Made by a program: the position numbers and the translations under genes. DNA of 21,923 nucleotides from contig CALGAO010000013.1 in NCBI GenBank assembly GCA_937957685.1, positions 1-21,923 of the forward strand. The letters are read 5' to 3'. Of this stretch, positions 1 through 7,848 are shown piece after piece. Positions within the stretch are counted from its first letter, which is position 1; each line of letters starts with the position of its first letter. Source of the DNA: an uncultured Paenibacillaceae bacterium. Lineage in GTDB: Bacteria; Bacillota; Bacilli; Paenibacillales; DA-C8. The notes under the pieces were generated by a model, which searched no databases, was not told the origin of the DNA, and saw only the letters and a list, made by a program, of their open reading frames with translations.

Positions 1-1008
1 CTTCAAGAGCTGGCAGGGCAAGTTGATGTGATCATGACTTGCTTGCCGATGCCCGCTGATGTAGAGCGGGTGTATCTCGAACCGGAAGGCATCATCAGGA
101 ATGGACGGCGCGGTCTCATCCTGATCGACTTCAGCACGGTGAATCCGGAGCTGAACCGGAAGATCGCCGCTCAGGCGAAGGAAGCCGGCATGGAGTTCCT
201 GGATGCGCCGGTAAGCGGCGGGACCGTCGGAGCGGAACTGGGAACGCTGTCCGTCATGGTCGGCGGCGATCAACAGGTGTTCGAACGGGTTCGGCCGATC
301 TTCGAGGTCGTTGGCAAGAATATCTTCCACGTCGGCGAAGTTGGCTGCGGTACGATTGTCAAGCTGCTCAACCAACTGATGGTTGGCATCCATACGGAAG
401 CGGCCAGCGAAGCGATGAATCTGGCGGATCGGATGGGGCTGTCCAAGGAGATTGTGCACGAGATCTTGAACCAGAGCTTCGCTCAGAGCCGCATCTATGA
501 CCGGCACTATAACCTGTTTGTGAAGCAGGACCTGTATGAGCCTGGTTTCGCATTGAACCTGCTCCATAAAGATATGTCGCTTGTGAAGCAGATGGCCGAA
601 GAGGCAGGCATGCAACTGCCGATCGGCGCGATCACCGAGCGTTTGCTCAGGCATGCCAATCTGGCAGGTTACGGAGACAAGGATATGTCCGGCATGTATG
701 CCTATCTCCGCGATCAAGGTTCTAAGCTCGCCCAGCGGAAATATTACGCCGTGCTCCTGCCGATGAAGGATGAGGAGAAAAGCCGCCTATACCGCGCGGA
801 GCATCTCGCCTTCCTCGAGGAACAGCGCAACCTCGGCCGGTTGTTTGCCAACGGCAGGTTCACCGACGGCTGGGGTGGGCTTGTCATCTACATCGCGCAC
901 AGTGAAGAAGAGGTGCGGTCATGGGTCGAGCAGGACCCGTACATCGTTCAAGGCGCCCGTGACTATGAGATTCACGAGTGGGATCTGGTTAAAGGACATG
1001 TGTATTAA
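1..1008 (+). CDS. NAD(P)-dependent beta-hydroxyacid dehydrogenase fused to a C-terminal YCII domain (5' end missing)
   Basis: The reading frame is open from base 1, so the N-terminal part of the Rossmann fold with its GxGxxG motif lies outside the window. What remains matches the 3-hydroxyisobutyrate / tartronate-semialdehyde reductase family: the substrate-binding stretch DAPVSGGTVGAELGTLSVM (bases about 202-261) and the catalytic-lysine motif GCGTIVKLLNQL, with the lysine codon at 361-363. These enzymes reversibly oxidise small beta-hydroxy acids with NAD(P). After the all-helical C-terminal domain, about 90 residues from base 739 (RKYYAVLLPM...) look like a YCII (YciI-like) domain, including its conserved His (802-804, in EHLAFL) and Asp (934-936, in QDPY). 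The substrate cannot be told from sequence. The gene converges on the AraC-type regulator with only 21 bases between the stops and no visible terminator. Dehydrogenase family is near certain; the YCII assignment is confident but not searched. Confidence 0.9.
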   Translation, partial: LQELAGQVDVIMTCLPMPADVERVYLEPEGIIRNGRRGLILIDFSTVNPELNRKIAAQAKEAGMEFLDAPVSGGTVGAELGTLSVMVGGDQQVFERVRPIFEVVGKNIFHVGEVGCGTIVKLLNQLMVGIHTEAASEAMNLADRMGLSKEIVHEILNQSFAQSRIYDRHYNLFVKQDLYEPGFALNLLHKDMSLVKQMAEEAGMQLPIGAITERLLRHANLAGYGDKDMSGMYAYLRDQGSKLAQRKYYAVLLPMKDEEKSRLYRAEHLAFLEEQRNLGRLFANGRFTDGWGGLVIYIAHSEEEVRSWVEQDPYIVQGARDYEIHEWDLVKGHVY

Positions 1009-1029
1009 CAGGTACAGCGGCTGCGAACG

Positions 1030-1863
1030 TTATTTCTTTCGGTAATAGAGTGGCGCATGGCCGGAGATCTCCTTGAATACCCGGCCGAAATGCGTCACGC
1101 TGCCGAAACCAACCTTCCTGCTGATCTGATTCACCTTCAACGTGGTGCTCTCCAGCAGCTTCTTCGCTTCTTTGACCCGAACGTGGTTGAGATATTCCAC
1201 GAAGGTGAAGCCGGTCGCCTCCTTGAACAGGCGGCTCAGATAATACGGGCTGATGTAAAACTTCTCGGCCATTTGCTGCAGGGACAGATCGTCCATGTAG
1301 TGCCTGTTCATGTAGCGGACGATCTCCGAGATGCGGTCATGCATCGGGCTGGGTGAGATCATCGGTTCCAGCTGGCGATCCCGGATATGTCGGCAGCAGA
1401 CGATCAGCATCTGCAGGACCAGCGTATGCACATACATCTCGAAGCCGGCGGGCCGTTGTTCCAGCTCGCGCAGGATGTTCCGCACCAGCTCGTCGATGAA
1501 CAGCCGGTCCTGAGGCGAGCAGGCGAAGACGAGATACTCCCGCTCAAGCAGCGGCCTCAGAATCTCGGGACGTTCCCCGTAAGCTGCTGTCATCATGCTT
1601 TCGTGGATATTGACGATGAACCGTTCATGCTTCGGCTTCCGGGCATTCATCGTGCGATGCAGGATGTTCGGGGCGATGATGACGATGTGGCCTTCCGGCG
1701 CAAGTATGGTTCGATCCTTGATAAAAAATTCCCGTTGCCCGCTCATCAGATAATAGATCTCGTAGGTGCTGTGAAAGTGGCTTTCCGGCATGTTGTGGCT
1801 CAGCGCGATGCGATGGGAGACGGACAAGGTTTTGGCGCTGTTCTCGTAATGAAGCTCTGTCAT
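1030..1863 (-). CDS. AraC-family transcriptional regulator with N-terminal cupin sensor domain
   Basis: The product is 277 residues. Residues about 20-85 form a cupin-type AraC ligand-binding domain (HFHSTYEIYYLMSG, then a second histidine-containing strand NILHRT). Residues about 175-277 hold the two helix-turn-helix motifs of AraC/XylS proteins: DLSLQQMAEKFYISPYYLSRLFK and then QISRKVGFGSVTHFGRVFK, ending in the usual P-x-x-Y-R. The ATG at 1863 is chosen over an upstream in-frame start at 1911 because GGGAGGA (1878-1872) sits 8 bases ahead of it. It is divergent from the GH105 gene, so it is the natural candidate activator of that gene in response to a pectin-derived sugar; that is inference from position. 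Its mRNA leader carries a decayed tandem repeat, and the ribosome binding site lies inside the last copy. Confidence 0.93.
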   Translation of the reverse strand: MTELHYENSAKTLSVSHRIALSHNMPESHFHSTYEIYYLMSGQREFFIKDRTILAPEGHIVIIAPNILHRTMNARKPKHERFIVNIHESMMTAAYGERPEILRPLLEREYLVFACSPQDRLFIDELVRNILRELEQRPAGFEMYVHTLVLQMLIVCCRHIRDRQLEPMISPSPMHDRISEIVRYMNRHYMDDLSLQQMAEKFYISPYYLSRLFKEATGFTFVEYLNHVRVKEAKKLLESTTLKVNQISRKVGFGSVTHFGRVFKEISGHAPLYYRKK

Positions 1864-1870
1864 ACAAGAT

Positions 1871-2148
1871 TTCCTCCCGAACGACGATCTCACCAGGAGT
1901 GAGGCTTCCACCTGAATCCGGATCTATCCAGAACGGATCACTCCTGAATGGCGATCTCACTGTGAGTGAGGACTGAGATGTTTACTGAATGAAGATCTTG
2001 CTGTGAATGAGGAATTCACTTGGATGAAGCCCACATCTGACAGAGGACACTCCTGAACGACGACCTCACTGTGAATGAAAACTTCGCTTGGTCGCGACTC
2101 TCGTCCGACAGAGATCCCCCCTGGATCGAAGATCTCACCTGTATAAAG
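1871..2148. repeat. Decayed tandem repeat in the leader of the AraC-type gene
   Basis: Five diverged copies of a roughly 35-base element can be lined up at 1871-1904, 1935-1971, 1977-2012, 2043-2080 and 2111-2148. A common core reads, on the plus strand, CTCCTGAAcGaCGAtCTCAC followed by TGTGAaTGAgg. The last three copies also share the sequence between them (CTTGG...TC.GACAGAG), giving a longer period of about 65-70 bases. Copies differ by substitutions and small indels, so this is an old array, not a recent expansion. The copy nearest the gene contains its Shine-Dalgarno sequence. No coding potential is supported: the short minus-strand frames here have no ribosome binding site. Confidence 0.7.
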
Positions 2149-2192
2149 AGCGCACCCCAAAAAAGGTTCCCCCGGTCAGGCACTCTCCACCC

Positions 2193-2221
2193 ATTATACC
2201 ATCGCAAAATATAAGAAGAAA
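2193..2221 (-). promoter_or_regulatory. Putative sigma-A promoter of the AraC-type regulator
   Basis: On the minus strand a perfect TATAAT (2198-2193) is preceded, with a 17-base spacer, by the weak hexamer TTTCTT. Transcription from here would give a leader of about 320 bases before the ATG at 1863, containing all the repeat copies. For the divergent GH105 gene no convincing -35/-10 pair is visible between 2222 and 2286, which would fit a promoter needing an activator. Confidence 0.5.
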
Positions 2222-2304
2222 CAGCGCTTTCTTCGCAAAACATGTACATATCTTGATGCTACGATAGGGGTATCACGAACCGTTCCAAGGAGGCTAGTTT
2301 AACG

Positions 2305-3402
2305 ATGGCAACGAATCTCAAGGAAACGCTGACCCCTATCGACTGGGCGGAGAAGGCTTGCGAGGCACTGATGGCCAGGTTTAAGCCCGAGCAGCTGCCG
2401 CCGGATCGATTCCACTATCATCAGGGCGTATTCCTGTCCGGCATGGAGAAGACATGGCGGCAGACGGGCAAGCAGAAGTATTACGATTATATCAAGGCCT
2501 GGGTGGACAGCCAGGTGATGAAGGACGGCAGCATCAGGAAGCACGATCCGGGCCAGCTCGATGACATTCAACCGGGCGTGCTGCTGTTTAACCTGTATGA
2601 GCAGACGGGCGATGAGCGATACAAGAAGGCGCTGTTCTACCTGGCATCGCTGCTCAAGTCCTGGAAGACCAATCCGTCCGGCGGCTTCTGGCACAAGGAT
2701 CATTATCCGAACCAGATGTGGCTCGACAGCCTGTACATGGGCGGACCGATCGCCGTCCAGTTCGGCAAGACGTTTGGCTACCCGGAATTTTTCGATGTGA
2801 TCGCCCATCAGGCGATCCTGATGGAGAAGCACACGAAGGATCCGCGCACCGGGCTGCTGTATCACGGCTGGGACGAGTCCAAGCAGGCGGCCTGGGCGGA
2901 TCCGGTGACGGGCTGCGCGCCGGAATTCTGGGGCCGGGCGATCGGCTGGTATCCGGTTGCGCTGCTGGAGATCTTCGAGCATCTGCCGGAGGATCACAAG
3001 GACAAGCCGAAGCTGGTCAGCATCCTGCAGGATCTGCTCACCTCTCTCGTCAAGTTCCAGGACGAGAGCGGCCTGTGGTACCAGGTCGTGGACAAGGGCG
3101 ATCGGCCGGACAACTGGCTGGAGGTGTCCTGTTCCGCGCTCTATGTGCATGCGATCGCCAAGGCGGTGCGCTTCGGACATCTGGACAAGAAGTATATGGC
3201 ATACGCCTGGAAAGGCTATAGCGGCGTCATCGACACCTTGAGGTTCGATGACAACGGACACCTGGTGATTTCGAAGATCTGCATCGGCACCGGGATCGGC
3301 GATTACGCGCATTACATCGCCCGTCCGACGAACGAGAACGATCTGCATGGGGCAGGCGCGTTCATCCTCATGTGTGCCGAGATGAATCTGGCTGAGCAAT
3401 AA
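2305..3402 (+). CDS. Glycoside hydrolase family 105, unsaturated rhamnogalacturonyl hydrolase (YteR/YesR-like)
   Basis: The 365-residue product matches the cytoplasmic GH105 family, which removes the unsaturated uronic acid from the non-reducing end of oligosaccharides released by rhamnogalacturonan or pectate lyases. The alpha6/alpha6-barrel landmarks are present: FHYHQGVFLSGMEKTW near residue 36, HDPGQLDDIQPG with Asp86/Asp87, and HYPNQMWLDSLYMGGP with Asp141. The last two match in position the catalytic-site aspartates of B. subtilis YteR (Asp88 and Asp143, from family knowledge). The C-terminal GIGDYAHYIARPTNENDLHGAGAF is also typical. There is no signal peptide, so it acts inside the cell. 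An AAGGAGG at 2287-2293 supports the start. It lies divergent from the AraC-type gene. YteR and YesR paralogues cannot be separated by eye, so no symbol is given. Confidence 0.92.
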   Translation: MATNLKETLTPIDWAEKACEALMARFKPEQLPPDRFHYHQGVFLSGMEKTWRQTGKQKYYDYIKAWVDSQVMKDGSIRKHDPGQLDDIQPGVLLFNLYEQTGDERYKKALFYLASLLKSWKTNPSGGFWHKDHYPNQMWLDSLYMGGPIAVQFGKTFGYPEFFDVIAHQAILMEKHTKDPRTGLLYHGWDESKQAAWADPVTGCAPEFWGRAIGWYPVALLEIFEHLPEDHKDKPKLVSILQDLLTSLVKFQDESGLWYQVVDKGDRPDNWLEVSCSALYVHAIAKAVRFGHLDKKYMAYAWKGYSGVIDTLRFDDNGHLVISKICIGTGIGDYAHYIARPTNENDLHGAGAFILMCAEMNLAEQ

Positions 3403-3427
3403 GCAGGCGGCTTCATGGCTTCATATG

Positions 3428-3470
3428 GAAGGGCCGATTCGGTGCCTCGCGGCAACCGTTTCGGCCCTTC
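3428..3470 (+). terminator. Hairpin downstream of the GH105 gene
   Basis: GAAGGGCCGA (3428-3437) and TCGGCCCTTC (3461-3470) are exact reverse complements. The intervening bases can extend the stem (GGTGCC against GGCAACC). No run of T follows, so this is a weaker intrinsic terminator candidate or a 3'-end stabilising hairpin. Confidence 0.45.
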
Positions 3471-3490
3471 GTCCGTCTATGAGGCTGGGC

Positions 3491-3549
3491 AACAATTAAT
3501 AAATTGTTAATGATTTATTCAGAGGGTTGCAAGCTGCAGTGTCTATAAT
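3491..3549 (+). promoter_or_regulatory. AT-rich control region and -10 box of the secreted-protein gene
   Basis: A perfect TATAAT at 3544-3549 lies about 50 bases before the gene start, but the position 17 bases upstream (AGAGGG) is not a -35 box. TTGCAA at 3527-3532 is only 11 bases from the -10 and cannot serve. Upstream lie a 7-base inverted repeat (AACAATT at 3491-3497, AATTGTT at 3502-3508) and two adjacent 11-base direct repeats beginning ATTAAT (3495) and GTTAAT (3506). Direct repeats at one helical turn are the usual target of OmpR-family regulators. Binding of the regulator encoded at 8118 is a guess. Confidence 0.45.
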
Positions 3550-3599
3550 GGTAGACAGGAAGATCTTCCGAATCTTTGATGATGCAAAGGAGAGCGAAC

Positions 3600-4862
3600 A
3601 TGAAGAAGCTGGGCAAGAAAGCTTTGATCGCATTGTCATTTGCCGTGGGGGCTTGCCTCTTCCTCACCACCGCACTGGCCGACATGACGCTGGGCACAGG
3701 CTACGACCGGTTGAAGGAGGCTGTGAAGCGGACCTCGGCGCAGCTCGAGGAGGGGCTGGACAGCTACACGCTGGTCTCTGAATACCAGATGACGATTGAT
3801 GGCAAGGTGATCAACCATCATGTGGAGACGATGAAGGTCAATGCAACGCAACGCGCTTCCGAGACAAGCAGTCTGACTTCCGGACCGGATGGCAAGAGCT
3901 ACAGTTGGTATGAATATCGCGATGAGCACATACAGGCAAGCAAAAGACTCACCGAGGATAACAAATTCTATGTGACCGAGTACACGAACGGAAACCGATT
4001 CTGGAAATCATACACAGACCCGTTCCAGGAGGATGTCGCCTCCGACATGGAGCGCATCGCGGATGCGCTTGTCGGCAATCTGAAGGACTATGTGGTGGTC
4101 GAGCCGAGCGCCGATGGAGGCAAGGTATACAGCGGCCATCTGTCCCAGATGCAGGTTCCGACTCTGGTGAATGCGGTGCTGTCCTTCCTGCTCAAGCAAA
4201 CCATATTTGATTACAACAGTTCCTACAAGGATATTCCCAGGATCACGGAGGATGTGTATGTCAGCCAGGTTTCCGGCAGGGCGGAGGAGGATGCTTCCGG
4301 ATTGCTCAGGAGCCTGACCGGCAAGATCATCGTGTCCGGTGCGGACGATGACGGCGTGCCACACGAGCTTGTCGTCGACCTGAACCTGCAGCTGACCGAC
4401 ATCGGAAGCACGACGGTGACGAGGCCGGATCTGACCGGTGCGGTCGTCGAGAAGTATTCCTCGGATCACTTCCCATTCAGCAGCAAATATATCGGCGTCT
4501 ACCGCAACGACATCGTGCTGGAAGAGACGCATCGCTTCGTCAAGATCGGCGAGCGTACCCTGGAGATCACCGCTGTGGGGAACGATTCTGTCACAGGTCG
4601 TCTCTACGAAACGGTTGATCCGGAATATCTGGACGAGTTCGGCAGAACGCCGCTGTCGATCGAGTTCGTCACGAGGCAGCAGGATTGGAGCACGGTCTTC
4701 GAGTACAAGGATGAGAATGGCGTCACTTACCAGGCGCAGATCTATCCGTCCAGACCGGGCATAATCTACATTTATCCAAATGTTATCCCGGATGAAAACG
4801 GCAATGTGATCTATGAGCTTCTGACTACATTCGATGGAGAATTCAGACGGGTGTTTGAATAG
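3600..4862 (+). CDS. Secreted protein of unknown family, linked to an ABC transporter and two-component system
   Basis: The 420-residue product starts with a clear Sec signal peptide: MKKLGKK, then a hydrophobic core, with likely cleavage after TTALA. No lipobox cysteine is correctly placed (the single Cys in the core has no LxxC context followed by a mature protein). The rest is hydrophilic, without transmembrane segments, and rich in beta-type alternation, for example the repeated pattern of aromatic residues around SYSWYEYRDEHI, KFYVTEYTNGNRFWKSY and YQAQIYPSRPGIIYIYP. Stretches resemble LolA/LppX-like lipid-handling folds, but this is only an impression and I do not recognise the family. 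The ATG at 3600 is preferred over 3576 because AAAGGAGAG (3587-3594) precedes it and because it starts the signal peptide properly. A strong terminator follows. The protein may be an extracytoplasmic partner of the downstream transporter or kinase. Confidence 0.8.
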   Translation: MKKLGKKALIALSFAVGACLFLTTALADMTLGTGYDRLKEAVKRTSAQLEEGLDSYTLVSEYQMTIDGKVINHHVETMKVNATQRASETSSLTSGPDGKSYSWYEYRDEHIQASKRLTEDNKFYVTEYTNGNRFWKSYTDPFQEDVASDMERIADALVGNLKDYVVVEPSADGGKVYSGHLSQMQVPTLVNAVLSFLLKQTIFDYNSSYKDIPRITEDVYVSQVSGRAEEDASGLLRSLTGKIIVSGADDDGVPHELVVDLNLQLTDIGSTTVTRPDLTGAVVEKYSSDHFPFSSKYIGVYRNDIVLEETHRFVKIGERTLEITAVGNDSVTGRLYETVDPEYLDEFGRTPLSIEFVTRQQDWSTVFEYKDENGVTYQAQIYPSRPGIIYIYPNVIPDENGNVIYELLTTFDGEFRRVFE

Positions 4863-4868
4863 GACGCG

Positions 4869-4908
4869 GGCTGTTCCGGTCGGCGCAAGCCGGCTGGAAT
4901 AGCCTTTT
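4869..4908 (+). terminator. Strong intrinsic terminator or attenuator between the secreted protein and the ABC genes
   Basis: Sixteen bases at 4869-4884 (GGCTGTTCCGGTCGGC) pair throughout with 4889-4904 (GCCGGCTGGAATAGCC), using three G-U wobbles, around a GCAA (GNRA-type) tetraloop, and TTTT follows. This would end most transcripts after the secreted-protein gene and let a fraction continue into the transporter genes, or the transporter has its own unseen promoter. Confidence 0.8.
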
Positions 4909-4972
4909 GTCCTGCCGGAGAGCCGGGCTCTGACCCGGGCATCCGGGCAGCCCGAAGATGAAGGATGTGAGC

Positions 4973-5704
4973 ATGGAAATGGCCAAAGCAATCGAAATCA
5001 TCGGTCTGAATAAAATGTACAGTAATGGGCGGGGCATCTCGAATCTCAACCTGGAGGTGGACGAAGGTGACATTTTCGGCTTCCTCGGCCCCAATGGCGC
5101 AGGCAAGACGACGGCGATGAAGATCATGGTCGGCCTGATGCGGCCGGACAGCGGCGAGGTGCGGATCTTCGGCAAAAGTGTGCAGCACGAGTTCGTCGAC
5201 GCGATGAGATACATCGGCTGCATCATCGAGACGGCCGAATCCTATCCGTATCTCACGGCGGAGGACAATCTGAAGCTCTTCGCCAGATACTACGACGATG
5301 TGGATCAGGCGCGGATCGACGAATGCCTCGAGATCACCGGACTCATCCGATACAAGCGTGAGAAGGCTCGCCGCTTCTCGCTCGGCATGAAACAGCGGCT
5401 CGGCGTTGCGGCCGCGCTTCTGTCCCGTCCGAAGCTGCTCATCCTGGATGAGCCGCTGAACGGGCTGGACGTTGAGGGGATGCTCGACATGCGCCGATTG
5501 ATCAAGCGGCTCAACGAGGAGTCGGGGACGACCTTCTTCATCTCCAGCCACCTGATCCATGATGTGGAACTGACCTGCACGCGCGTCGGCATCATCTACG
5601 CAGGACAATTGGTCAATGTCGAGTACACGCGCAATATTCTGGCGAATTATGCTTCGCTGGAAAATTATTTCATCAGCGAGGTGGATCGCAGTGGCAGGAT
5701 TTAA
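4973..5704 (+). CDS. ABC transporter ATP-binding protein (ABC-2 / BcrA-like)
   Basis: The product is a single nucleotide-binding domain of about 243 residues. It has the Walker A motif GPNGAGKTT, the Q-loop region following the IETAE segment, the signature FSLGMKQRLG (the common LSxGMKQR form of this subfamily), Walker B LLILDEP with the catalytic Glu, a D-loop (NGLD) and the switch histidine in ISSHLIHD. It energises the permease encoded immediately downstream; such pairs usually export drugs, peptides or lipids. I choose the ATG at 4973 because AAGGA (4961-4965) is 7 bases ahead; an in-frame ATG at 4958 lacks a good ribosome binding site. The stop overlaps the permease start, showing translational coupling. 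Confidence 0.94.
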   Translation: MEMAKAIEIIGLNKMYSNGRGISNLNLEVDEGDIFGFLGPNGAGKTTAMKIMVGLMRPDSGEVRIFGKSVQHEFVDAMRYIGCIIETAESYPYLTAEDNLKLFARYYDDVDQARIDECLEITGLIRYKREKARRFSLGMKQRLGVAAALLSRPKLLILDEPLNGLDVEGMLDMRRLIKRLNEESGTTFFISSHLIHDVELTCTRVGIIYAGQLVNVEYTRNILANYASLENYFISEVDRSGRI

Positions 5705-6443
5705 GGCAGCATTTGTCAATGAGATGGTGAAGCTGCTGAAGAAGAAAAAGCTGATCGCTGCCGCGATTTTGTCCGTGCTCGGCGTGCTCATCGGGCAGGC
5801 CGCCGTGACCGCTTTCCAGGCCGGCTTCGGTCTTCGCATCGCCGGAAGCACGGAATTTCCGCTGCTGGTGTTGCCGGTGTTTACGTATACGATCCTGCCG
5901 CTGTTCACCACCTTTGTGGCAATCGATATGTTTAACGGGGAATGGAACGCCGGTACCATGAAGCTGACGCTGACCCGTCCGGTGTCCAGATTCGGCGTGT
6001 TCTGCGCCAAGGTGGGGAACATCGCCGCATTTATCCTGGTGAATCTGCTATTTATCATGCTGGTGTCGCTCATAGCGGGCTTCATCTTTAACCCGGGTTC
6101 ATCGGGCATCGTTGGCATCCTGCGCGTATTGCTCGCGTATCTCGTAACCTTCGTGCCGATCTTCGTGTTCGCGTTGCTGGTGGTTCTGTTGTGCAATGTG
6201 ATCAGAAGCGGACTTGCGGTCTTTTTCCTGTCGGTGCTGGTCTTCGTCGGTTTTATTGCGATCGGCTTGCTGTATTCGAGATTCTCCAGCTTCCTGTTCA
6301 CTTCCCAGCTAAGCTGGTATACGCTGTGGATCTCCGATTCGATCAATCCCTTCAAGCTGTTACGGCAGACGATGCTCCTGTCAGGTTGCGGCCTCATGCT
6401 CTTCACCGCGGGATATTATCTGTTCGATCGCAGGGATCTGTGA
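5691..6443 (+). CDS. ABC-2 type permease
   Basis: The 250-residue product begins with a short basic cytoplasmic segment (NEMVKLLKKKK) followed by six predicted membrane helices, at about residues 22-44, 57-80, 105-130, 139-168, 173-195 and 225-243. Between helices 2 and 3 is the FNGEWNAGTMKLTLTRPVSR motif, the E/R-rich cytoplasmic loop typical of ABC-2 family membrane subunits (FxxExxxGTxxxLLxxPxSR). The start is a GTG at 5691 inside the end of the ATPase gene, with GAGGTGG at 5678-5684, giving a 14-base overlap. The longer frame from 5616 lies wholly within the ATPase gene and is less likely. Together with the ATPase it would form a two-gene exporter. Confidence 0.9.
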   Translation: MAGFKAAFVNEMVKLLKKKKLIAAAILSVLGVLIGQAAVTAFQAGFGLRIAGSTEFPLLVLPVFTYTILPLFTTFVAIDMFNGEWNAGTMKLTLTRPVSRFGVFCAKVGNIAAFILVNLLFIMLVSLIAGFIFNPGSSGIVGILRVLLAYLVTFVPIFVFALLVVLLCNVIRSGLAVFFLSVLVFVGFIAIGLLYSRFSSFLFTSQLSWYTLWISDSINPFKLLRQTMLLSGCGLMLFTAGYYLFDRRDL

Positions 6444-6660
6444 TGCCTGCAAGGCTATGTCGCAGCACTTTCGCTGGAGGTCATGCCGGTTCGCTCGATG
6501 ATCGTCAGGGCGGATGATGGGCAGGATTGTGCCTTGCTCAACCGTAAACGCCGAATGGCTGACCGACCTTCAACCGATGTCGCATGGACGGAACATGTGT
6601 GCATGTCAGCAGATCACACAGTAGCCAACTCTATTCGCTGGAAGGAAGGAATGACGCACG

Positions 6661-7827
6661 ATGCCGCTTACGAGACGATTTTTCCTGTGGAATCTGGCCT
6701 CCGTGCTTGCTTCGTTCATCCTGTCGGCTCTGGTCGTCATGGTCTATACAGCCGTGCGCGCTCGAGTGCATAACGGGAGTGGCGGCGGGGCATTGCCGCA
6801 AGGGGGGCCTGGGGGCGGCGGTGCTGCAACCAATGTCCTCGCTCCTGAACCGCCGGCTCCTCCCGCCATGCCGGACAGCCTGTATCTGGATGCGGCCATG
6901 ATCGGCCTCATCTGCTTCTTCGTCATCTGTCTGATGATGAACCTGTGGGTGACGCGGCGTCTGATACGCGGCGTGATCCAGCCTGTCACCCGGCTGAATG
7001 AAGCGGCGATCCAGATGAGCGAGGGCGATCTTGGCAGCGGCATCGCGGTGGAGGGAGAGGGCGAGGTCAAGGAGCTCAGCCGCTCCCTGGAAAGGCTGCG
7101 CATCAAGCTGAAGGAAACGATCTACATGCAGGAGCGCTTTGACGAGAACCGCAAGTTTCTGCTCTCCAGCATCTCTCATGATCTGAAGACGCCGGTCACC
7201 TCCATCAAGGGCTATATCGAGGGCATCATCGACGGCGTGGCCAGCACGCCCGAGAAGATGGCGCAATATCTCGAGACGGCCCGGCAGAAGACGATCCAGG
7301 TGAACAACATGATCGACGATCTGCTGTTGTATTCGAAGCTCGACCTGGAGCAGTTGCCCTATCATTTCGAGCAGGTGGATATGCAAGCGTACTTTGCCGA
7401 TTGTGTCGAGGATCATCGCTACGAGTTCGACCGGGCAGGCGTCCGGCTCACGCTGGAGGATCAGTTGCAGGATCCGGTGGTGATCCGCATCGATGCGGAG
7501 CGGTTCAAGCGGGTGATGCAGAACATCCTGAGCAATGCGCTGAAGCATGCCGCAAGCGAACAGGGGCTTGTCAAGCTCGTGTTGCGGGAGACGAGGACGT
7601 CGGCGATCATCGAGGTGCGCGACAACGGGCCCGGCATTCCGGAGGAGCATCTGCCGCATATCTTCGAACGATTCTACCGCGCGGATGCGTCACGCTCGAA
7701 CGTCGACGGCAGCGGCCTGGGGCTGGCGATCGCGAGGCAGATCGTGGAGGCGCATGATGGGCGCATCTGGGCGACCAGCACCGTCGGTGAAGGGACGAGG
7801 ATCATGATCTCGCTGCGCAAGTATTGA
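6661..7827 (+). CDS. Sensor histidine kinase with HAMP domain
   Basis: The 388-residue protein has transmembrane helix 1 (about 8-33), a short external loop (34-75) made almost only of Gly, Pro and Ala, helix 2 (76-96) and a HAMP domain (about 97-150). The phospho-acceptor motif SSISHDLKTPVTSIKGY has His173, followed by the N box (NILSNALKHA), G1 (DNGPGIP), F box (FERFYR) and G2 (GSGLGLAIA). The external loop is too small and low in complexity for a folded sensor domain, so sensing probably occurs in the membrane or through the neighbouring ABC transporter, as in intramembrane-sensing kinases. GGAAGGAAGG (6640-6649) precedes the ATG. The partner regulator is downstream at 8118, an inverted order compared with the usual regulator-kinase arrangement, with about 290 bases of decayed repeats between. 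Bases 6444-6660, before this gene, hold no gene or clear signal. Confidence 0.94.
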   Translation: MPLTRRFFLWNLASVLASFILSALVVMVYTAVRARVHNGSGGGALPQGGPGGGGAATNVLAPEPPAPPAMPDSLYLDAAMIGLICFFVICLMMNLWVTRRLIRGVIQPVTRLNEAAIQMSEGDLGSGIAVEGEGEVKELSRSLERLRIKLKETIYMQERFDENRKFLLSSISHDLKTPVTSIKGYIEGIIDGVASTPEKMAQYLETARQKTIQVNNMIDDLLLYSKLDLEQLPYHFEQVDMQAYFADCVEDHRYEFDRAGVRLTLEDQLQDPVVIRIDAERFKRVMQNILSNALKHAASEQGLVKLVLRETRTSAIIEVRDNGPGIPEEHLPHIFERFYRADASRSNVDGSGLGLAIARQIVEAHDGRIWATSTVGEGTRIMISLRKY

Positions 7828-7848
7828 ATGTATATCGAGGGTTGTCGG

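Noticed and set aside
2299..3399. Long minus-strand frame opposite the GH105 gene
   Set aside because: It is a shadow of GC-rich codon usage: no ribosome binding site, no family resemblance, while the plus strand encodes a clear GH105 enzyme. The same applies to the long opposite-strand frames at 4811-6406, 12784-13986, 14450-15496 and 20207-21628.
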